DNA of 64,000 bases from Isoetes taiwanensis (taxonomy: Eukaryota; Streptophyta; Lycopodiopsida; Isoetales; Isoetaceae), in the NCBI GenBank assembly GCA_021234155.1, contig JAJEKV010000048.1, positions 1,453,873 to 1,517,872 of the forward strand, in the 5' to 3' direction. Positions within the stretch are counted from its first letter, which is position 1. The number at the start of each line of letters is the position of its first letter. The position numbers and the translations under genes were made by a program. The notes under the pieces were generated by a model. That model was not told the DNA's origin. It made no database searches and saw only the letters and a program-made list of their open reading frames with translations. This document shows positions 57,021-64,000 of the stretch, piece by piece.

Positions 57021-57840
57021 ATTTGGCAAGTTGCAGTTTGGCGTCATGTTCTTGAAGTTCTTCTGTACAGTTTACGTTCTTCCAACACTATCATTATACG
57101 TCATTTGCACATTTGCGTTATGGACATGCGAGATCAGCTATGTCTTCGGGCACACACTTGACATGTATATAAACATTGATGTATACTTGTACAGTTTGAC
57201 AGCATTCTTATTACTGCCACGGTTTTTCCCTCGAAAACCCTTCGGGGCGGGGGTTTTTTAACCCGGACAGTAATAAGTTTGTTGCGCTCCTTATGGGTCC
57301 CATAGGCCGATTGGCCTCAGTGGACGATAAAAAATCATTCTCATTCTCATTCTCATTCTTTAGTTGTGTCTGGATGTGCCAAATATTGCGTTTGGCACTC
57401 CATTGCAGTTTTGTGACATGGGTTTCTATTGGATCATTTTTTATTTTTGATGCTTATCTTTCTCTAGATGTGGCGTATATTGAGTTATTGTGCATGAGGT
57501 ATTATCTTGGGCGCATTCTAATTTTGTGCCGGGTGCTAGTCCTGCCTAATTCTAGTTGTCTTGGAGAATTCATTTCTAGCTTGTTGTTGAGATCTTTTTT
57601 CACTGTACATTGTGCTCTCATGGTGCATTGTGCATTGTGCTATCATTATGCATCATTTGCCGGGAAATTCATTTCTAGCTAGCTGTTGAGTTCTTTTTTC
57701 ACAGTGCATTGTGCTATCATTGTGCACTGTGCTATCATTATACATCATATTTGCTATTTATGTCTGGATGTGCCAAATATTGCGTTTGGCACTCCATTGC
57801 AATTTTCTGACATGGGTTTCTATTGGATCATTTTTTGTGC
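57021..57840 (+). repeat. dispersed repeat family, copy right of the L1
   Basis: This is the second copy of the repeat at 48374-49000 in direct orientation, interrupted by the SINE-like insertion at 57118-57362. The right part matches through TCTCTAGATGTGG, CTTGGGCGCATTCTAATTTT and the GTGCATTGTGCTATCATTAT runs. It then changes to CCACCC-N-GGGTGACGC-type sequence. Confidence 0.75.
57118..57362 (+). mobile_element. SINE-like insertion with (CATTCT)n tail
   Basis: Comparison with the uninterrupted copy at 48374 on shows ~245 extra bases. The insert ends GGCCTCAGTGGACGATAAAA followed by a TCATTC microsatellite (57334-57358). An internal hairpin-like piece (CGAAAACCCTTCGGGGCGGG, then GGTTTTTTAACCCGG) is also found in altered form at 58907-58955. 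The last ~40 bp before the tail match the SINE-like copies at 28.35 and 38.83 kb. Confidence 0.6.
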
Positions 57841-57844
57841 GTGG

Positions 57845-59130
57845 TGCTGTTTATTTCCACCCTGATGGTGACGCAAATTTCTCTTTATCATGTTTTTTCT
57901 TCCACCCACTGGGTGACACTTTTTCTCCACCCTCCGAGTGATGCTATCTTCCTTTTTTTCATGTATTGTTGATTTTTCCTCATTACTAATCGCTCACATC
58001 GATTTGAGTGCTTGTTGTTGTGCAGCTTGCCGCTTCACCGTCATGCACGTTCTTGTTCTCCTTAACCGCTCATGGGTGCCTTCTATGTGTTCCAATTCTT
58101 CTCGCGCTCACGGTCGCTGGCGCTCCTCTTCTTCTCACTCTCGCTACGTGCTTCGTGACCCGACTCAACACTCGGAGGTTTCGCAGTGGCTGGGCTTATA
58201 GTTTAGGAAGTTCTCTGGTAGTCGGCCGGTTTTGTGTCTCTTGCGAGTCCCTTCCCAGAATTGCATCGATCCGAGCCATCGGATCGTCATTCTGGGTAGG
58301 GACGAGCCATTATATAAGGCTCTTCTCCATTCCGGACTGGTTATCGGCGTCTTCTCACAGCAGCACTTCTTCCATGCTCGTTGCTTCCCTCCCTTTCCAC
58401 CCTGCTGGGTGGGGGCGCGCCTCTCTTTTTCATCTATGTTTTGGTTCATGCACTCTTTGTTGTTATCCACCTTGGGTGTTGCTATAATAATGTTTTTTCT
58501 TTTTCATCGGCATCATGCCGCATTATTCTCCACCTGCGGGTGATGCTGTTTATTTCCACCTCGGGGGTGACGCATATTTCTTTTCACATGATTGTTCTCC
58601 ACCCGTTGGGTGACGCTTTTCTCCACCATGCGGGTGATGCTATCTCCTTTTTTGCTATGTTCTTCTTCATATGTTTTTATCGCTCCTATTGGTCGGGGCT
58701 TGTTGTTGTGCGGCTTGCCTCGTTATTGCCATGCATGTTTGATTTTCTCTAACCATTCATGGGTGTTTTTTAGGGTTCCTTGTGTTGCTTGCAGGTTTTA
58801 CGCCGTCTTCTGGGGTCCTGGTTTTTCTTGGTTCGCCATCAACCCATCTCCTTCGGTCCTCCAGGCAACATATTCAAGGTTGTTGGCGACCATTTCTCAT
58901 TAGGGTTTTCCTCGAAAACCCAAAAGGGCGGGGTTTTTTTATCCCGATAAGAAGTTGTCACCATTACCCTTCTATACTGCCTGTGCACATTTCTTTTTTT
59001 TCCGGGGTAGCCCGATATTGTTCCTATGGCCGGCTATCCCTCTCTATTCTTCAAACATTGTATACTGCTGCTGTGATGAATGACAAGCCTATGGCCGGTT
59101 TTGTGTCTCTTGCGAGTCCCTTCCCAGAAT
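57845..59130 (+). repeat. head-to-tail non-coding element units
   Basis: A 38-bp block, GGCCGGTTTTGTGTCTCTTG onward to CCCAGAAT, is identical at 58224-58261 and 59093-59130. Directly after the first begins the 124-bp TATA segment (58263). The bodies before each block also match: 57845-58090 and 58548-58770 share GATGCTGTTTATTTCCACC, GGTGACGC and CTTGTTGTTGTGC, plus CATGGGTG. So 58262-59130 is one ~869-bp unit preceded by the 3' part of another. CCACCC/GGGTGA pairs inside would make small hairpins. Confidence 0.7.
58263..58386 (+). promoter_or_regulatory. TATA-bearing repeated segment, copy 2
   Basis: The block matches 46325-46448 almost base for base. TATATAAGG is at 58311-58319, about 70 bp before a shared end in TTCCATGCTCGTTGCTT. 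Its sharing between two separate loci and its start at the same base support it as the 5' end of an element family. Confidence 0.6.
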
Positions 59131-59280
59131 GTGTATCTTTTTGTATAATTTAATTCCTGGACCTAGGAGCTGAAAAGAGGGATATTTTGGAAGAAAAATA
59201 ATAATAATAATAATAATAATTATGATCGTGCTTCGTTGGACCCTAAGGGTCATGAAGCAAACAGAGTACAATGAGTAACG

Positions 59281-59775
59281 CTATTGTTGTTGAATTTTGA
59301 GCAGTAAATCTCTGTGAGATTCCACTGATCTCATAAAGCAGCCTAGCAATCTAGAATCTAGTGATAGTAAAGAATGAAAATTTGGTTGACAAATACCATA
59401 CCGGTCCCGCATGTGCTGATAGGCAGAACACTGTAGAAAAACATGCTTCTCATCTTCCACTTCGCCCGATCGGCAAATGTCACATGTTCCATCCTCTCGG
59501 ATTAGTTTCATCCAACGCCCGGTTTCCACTTTCAAAGCATGTGAACCCAATCTGTATCTTGCAATTGTTTTCTTCAGCTGTTTAGATATAGGAGCATTCA
59601 GGTAGTCCGCGCTGGCATATATGAGCGAGAGGTTTACTTCTGTTTGATAGAAGATCTTCCTTGATCCACAGTTTTCCCATAATTTTCTAACAGACTTTTC
59701 TTGAATTGCTCCCCTTACACTGATCTCCGAATCCGGCCAGTTTTCTACCATTATCCCCCATCTACCAGCCCACAT
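59281..59775 (-). pseudogene. LINE C-terminal region with zinc finger
   Basis: The 164-residue frame continues the same LINE after one frameshift. It contains KTIARYRLGSHALKVETGRW and the finger CDICRSGEVEDEKHVFLQC (C-x2-C-x8-H-x4-C), then ends in KIQQQ at a stop about 60 bp before the (ATT)n tail. The finger probably helps bind the element's RNA or target DNA. Confidence 0.8.
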
Positions 59776-59897
59776 ATCACCCTGATGGCAACTCCATTGC
59801 CATTCTTGGCAATCTATTTATATCCATACTCCTTACTCTGTTCACGAAGTTTATGGTCAAGCATAAAGCTTCCGCTTCTAAAGGGAGCAGCCACATT

Positions 59898-61061
59898 TTA
59901 CGCCAACAAAATTGCATAGGGAATGCTGCTGCACCCTAATTCCTCTTGGATAAAAATCTTTAGGACCTGTTCTATCTGATTCCATGAGCGAATGTGTACT
60001 GAAGGGCCCCAGATGGGGGCACCGTATAAGATGACTGTCTGCACCAAGGTCTTAAAAAACATCTTTTTAAGTCCCCAACTAGATAGAGATGAATTGTGGC
60101 ATTTAGACAGCATAGAGTATAACGCAGCCTTACCTCCCATGATGCGTTTTCGCACACATTCTTTCCATTTATAATTTGTGCAAATCTTCAGGCCCAAATA
60201 CTTATAGCAGTCAACATCCTCTAATTGCTCTCCCTGATATGAAAAAATCGGATGTTTTGTGGTGCCAATCACCATAGTCTTTGTTTTAGAAAGATTCACT
60301 TTCATGCTTCTGGATGTGCAGAAATGACTCAGATTGTCTAAATGCTCTTGTAGGCCTTCTGGGGAATCTGCCATCAACACTGCATCATCTGCATACAACA
60401 ATAATTGTATTACAGAACTTCCTAACTTGGCTCTAGCACATCCGCTACTCAGAAACCACTCCTCCAACTCATCTATATAGAGTCCCAGCAGTCGTGACGG
60501 CGGACATCCTTGGCGAACTCCCATCGTGCTTCGAATTTCATGTGGTACCTCTGTAGACAATCTGGCAAGCACCTCTTCATATAATCGTGCTACTGCCCCT
60601 CTCCAAACAGATGGAACACCAAGCTGTTCCATCCTCAACCACAGTTTGTCTCGAGGAACGGTATCAAAGGCCTTCGAGAAATCGATGTATGCCAAGTAAA
60701 GAGCTTGTCTCGGTTTCTTGGCTTGTTCAAAAAGTACTCTTAGAGTAAGAAGATGGTCCAAAGTATTGTGTTTTCTCCTGAAACCTGCCTGACAGTGAGC
60801 TCTCTTGTCATGGCATTCTGCCCATTCACTAATTTTTTGCTCTAAGAGGCCTCCCAAAAGTTTAGAATACACGCTACCAATCATTATGGTGCGGTAATTC
60901 TGCAGATCCTTCTTGCTGCCAGACTTGTGTATTGGGATAATCCTGCATTCCCTCCAGGATTTCGGTAAACCATGCCGTATAGCCATGTTCATGAGGTCTG
61001 TTATTTGGTGTATCATTCTGCCATCTGCCCACTTCATCAGTTCAGCAGACAAACCCATCAA
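59898..61061 (-). pseudogene. LINE reverse transcriptase domain
   Basis: The 387-residue frame starts in GLSAELMKWA and carries NYRTIMIGSVYSK (55-67), QAGFRRKHNT (91-100), the catalytic YIDFSKAFDTVPR (125-137), GVRQGCPPSRLLG (181-193), LLYADDAVLM with YADD at 223-226, and VDCYKYLGL thereafter. It therefore has all central RT motifs in one frame. It stops near 59898 (PYAILLA), where a frameshift separates it from the C-terminal frame. Related but much more decayed sequence is at 8.4-9.8 kb. Confidence 0.85.
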
Positions 61062-61065
61062 AAAT

Positions 61066-64000
61066 AGGTATAAAGTGCCAAGGAACCATTCTTGAAGCGG
61101 TTTTCAGGTGGGTGGTTAAGTCTTACACTAGGGTTGCTCTTCATTTGCCTGAGTGATGTTCTTGGATTGTATTAGAAGGCCTTTGGATTAAGTTACTTGA
61201 TATTGATGATGATTGATTAAAGAACCAAGGATGCATAAGAAACTGAATCATGCGAGATGTTAATAAGTAGATTAGATGCGTCTTGGATGTACTGAATTAA
61301 TAGATACAAATCAAAGCTAAGGAGATCATATGATACAAAAAGGGAGTGGGGTTTTTTTTTTGCCCCAGATCGATCTGCATATCCGACCGCTTTGCTTGCA
61401 CTAAGAGGGGTGATTTCCAGAGGTCAGTTTTTGCTCTAGGCTACACTTTTGCCAAGCATAACACAAGAACCAGATCGCTAGGAATTGGCTTGATTTTATT
61501 AGTTAGACATCATAACCAGATGAGCACGATCCAAATACTCGAGTGACACTATGGTAGATTTCCTAAAACAAGTTTATGGGGCTTCGAGACTGAATGATTC
61601 CACAACTCTCTTTGTCGAATTAAGAGATGCTATCAATTGTCATGGACAAGGTGGCATTTAGCTCATGTTAGAAGTGTCATGTTATTTCTCTGTAATGCAG
61701 AACTTGAGTTACAGTGTTAATATACAGTTCAGGATAAACTATTGAAGCTGTAACACCTAGGTATGTAGAGCACTGGAGTGATTTGTAAGAAGGACCTAGG
61801 TATGCACAAAGTTCTTGATGAGAAGTATGGTTAAAGGTTGATTATTAACTTTTAACTATAAGACTATTGTTAAGAGTTGGAAATTGGAAATTCAATGGTC
61901 GAAGGCTGAAACGTCTGTGGGTGTTGCCCATTTTTGGCAACATGGACTAGCATCTATGTATCAAAACTTTTGTTTCATCTATATTTCCTCTAAGGAAAAG
62001 TTTCAGGCTATTGTGATCCCATTAGAGTTTGGAAGACATTTGACCAAGTTTGGAAGGCATTTGGGATCTCCTTTTATAGCCTAATCTTTTCCTTGAGGTA
62101 AAGCACCTTTCTAGACACATTCCCATTTGTTTAACATTTTTCCTTTGATTTGAAGACCAGGCAAAGGCTATAGCAAGTTTATCAAGGAGCCACAAGGCAT
62201 TTTACCAAAATTCAACCTTATGAAGCTTACTTGAGTTGCATTAGTAGTTTTGAAGTCACACACATGAGGATGCCATCTTGGAAGTGAAATGTGCTCTTAT
62301 TTTAGCCTTGAAGTTTGGAAGACCCTTATAGAAGTTTGGAAGACCCTTAGGTTTTGAGCAAACTTATTTTCACTATGAGGTATGATTTGAGCATTAGAAA
62401 CAATTTGAGATGAAATCAAGTGCTCTGAGAGGTACCCATCTTTTCTTCATTCCACTCATCTTATATCCACCTTTTTATATCCTATGAACCTTTTAAAACC
62501 TTTCTTTCACCATTTTTCCACTTTCGAGACCTTTTCTCATCATTCCACTACCCTTTTTTTATTGGTCCTACCTTCATTTGAGAATTGCCCCTAATGACCT
62601 TGAAAACCTTCAAAGGCAAGAAAACTCTATTTCCACCCTCATTTCATCTTCCTAAACCCTCTTATAGCCTATTTACACCTTTTCCCCATTCTTTTCCCAT
62701 GATTTTTTCACCATCCCAAGTTGCGATTTCATTGACCATGGGTCAAAAGGGACCAAAATTCAAATGTTTCAGTTTGACCTAAAATCTCTCTAGATGGAAA
62801 GCTTGGCAAAAAAAGCTAATTTGGTCTTTTAAAATTTGAAAACAACCCTTGGGAAGGCCTTCAAATTTGGATTCTTGGGATCGTGCCATAAAAATAAAAA
62901 CCTATTCTAGCCTATCTACCCTATCTATTTCTACATCATTCCACGTCACCCCCATTTTCATTCTCATTTCCATGGCGGCCAGGGGGGGGGCACCTGGTGG
63001 GTGTCCCCTCTGCGTGGCACCGCGGTTATTAGCTGGGTCGACATTATGCCTTATATCTGAGGAGCCTCCAGAACCATTTTAGCTTTGGGGATATATGGCA
63101 TTCAAGAATTTTTAGATGAACCCTAAAAATAGGGGAGCACACTAAATCCGGCCAATTAGTTGCCTAAATTTGATTGAATCCGCCAATTTTCACCGAAATT
63201 ATCTCGACTCTTTTTCGAGACCTTGGGGATCCTCTGTGGCACTTGATCCGTTAGAAATTGCTCAAATTTGGCCTAAAATCACTTCGGTAGAGAGCTAGCT
63301 TTGGGGAAGAACAATTCTTAAGTCAGAATCTGATCAAATCGGCCACGTCCCCTCGAGAGATAGACCTCGTGATCTTGGCGCATTCGACATTTTGATATTA
63401 TCTTGTTACCTTTCTGTTCAAATTGTGTTCTATTACGCTTTCGAAATTGAAAATCTACCATGGCGTGACTTGTTTGACATCAAAACGCTTCAACTGCAAC
63501 TCAAGAAATTTCTTCATTTTGCTTCTTGGGTAGTGTGAGGCTTCCTAGAAGCTCAGACTGCTCTGGAATCTGCTCTCAAGCATCATTATTTGGGTAATAC
63601 CTTTTAATACTATTGGACCTTTCTGTATTATCTTGCTATAATATACATTCTTTGCCTGGAAAATTATTGTCATAATTATTCATTTATCTTGTAAAATCTT
63701 GTATTGTTTGTTAAAGTTAAAAAACCAAAATACAAAGCCAAAATATTTACTTCAAGTTATATCCCATTCAAATAGTTATATTTCATCCGCATAATGATCC
63801 TAGGAGCCTATACCTCCAAAGAAAACCTATAACAAGATTTTTCTTCATAACTGTTACAGAGTTTGCCTTTTTCTTGAGGCTTTGGCTATTCTCAGAAAAA
63901 ACTAAAACATGTTTTTGCTATTTAAAACTTATGCACGTGATCTAGAGACTATTTTGAAGTTGCACGCAGATTTCAATTCAAAATTCCTTATCAAACTCCA
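61066..64000. other. no recognised gene
   Basis: The last 2.9 kb have only short ORFs without domains. GAAGTTTGGAAGACCCTTA is duplicated near 62307-62352, with related words (GTTTGGAAGACATTTG) at 62030-62060. TTTGGAAG-rich and TTTTCACC-rich text may be an old LTR or leader. I see no tRNA, rRNA or splice-supported exons. Confidence 0.45.

Larger units (their letters stand above)
59196..61065 (-). mobile_element. 5'-truncated RTE-like LINE with (ATT)n tail
   Basis: On the minus strand the element begins inside reverse transcriptase near 61065. It runs through a finger domain (59461-59375) and ends GACCCTTAGGGTCCAACG, AAGCACGATCATA and an (ATT)n tail at 59221-59196. A microsatellite in place of poly-A is typical of RTE-type LINEs. 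The endonuclease half is absent, as expected of 5' truncation. The coding part is far better preserved than other LINEs here, so it is probably the youngest. Confidence 0.8.

Noticed and set aside
57229-57262. GC-rich stem followed by T6, like a bacterial terminator
   Set aside because: The window is plant nuclear DNA, and the feature is part of a repeated element that recurs in altered form at 58.9 kb.

Overview
This is nuclear DNA from a land plant with a repeat-rich genome. The evidence is one spliced gene with GT-AG introns up to 1.1 kb, relics of typical plant families (UDP-glucuronate decarboxylase, PPR, MROH-like HEAT repeats, MAPKKK), and a dense load of Ty1/copia, L1-type LINE, RTE-like LINE, TRIM and SINE-like elements. 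The long introns and heavy repeat load fit a large genome. I cannot name the species. A seed-free vascular plant or a gymnosperm is only a guess from the PPR and transposase relics.

Layout. 0-3 kb: a possible partial ORF at the left edge, a miRNA-like hairpin and a degenerate tandem array. 4.3-7.2 kb: a broken transposase of the DUF7869 type. 7.5-7.8 kb: a MAPKKK kinase relic. 8.4-9.8 kb: a decayed LINE reverse transcriptase on the minus strand. 12.7-13.3 kb: a possible small membrane-protein gene. 14-17 kb: non-coding tandem repeats. 17.25-17.66 kb: a complete 405-bp TRIM with LTRs, primer site, polypurine tract and target duplication. 19.3-20.5 kb: the 3' end of a copia element on the minus strand. 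20.76-25.72 kb: the one well-supported host gene, a 14-exon Ser/Thr kinase of cyanobacterial-like, probably plastid type (minus strand). 26.6-32 kb: an L1 3' end, a UDP-glucuronate decarboxylase pseudogene and MROH-like and PPR fragments. 32.57-37.81 kb: the 5' LTR, gag and pol of a copia element (plus strand). 38-44.4 kb: a SINE-like copy, tandem repeats and a gag-protease relic split by a 2.7-kb insertion that carries a ~365-bp-arm inverted repeat. 44.4-49 kb and 56.5-59.1 kb: repeated non-coding TE sequence with TATA-bearing segments. 49.1-55.1 kb: a near full-length but broken L1 LINE. 59.2-61.1 kb: a 5'-truncated RTE-like LINE. 61.1-64 kb: nothing recognised.

The main structural observation is that the two copia pieces, at 19.3-20.5 kb (minus) and 32.6-37.8 kb (plus), are complementary parts of one element type. 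They have equal-length 817-bp LTRs, about 97% identical by eye. One piece lacks exactly the 3' part that the other contains. This is what an inversion of the ~17-kb block between them, with one breakpoint inside the element, would leave. Almost everything else is mobile DNA or gene debris, so the only real cellular gene function I can support strongly is the kinase.
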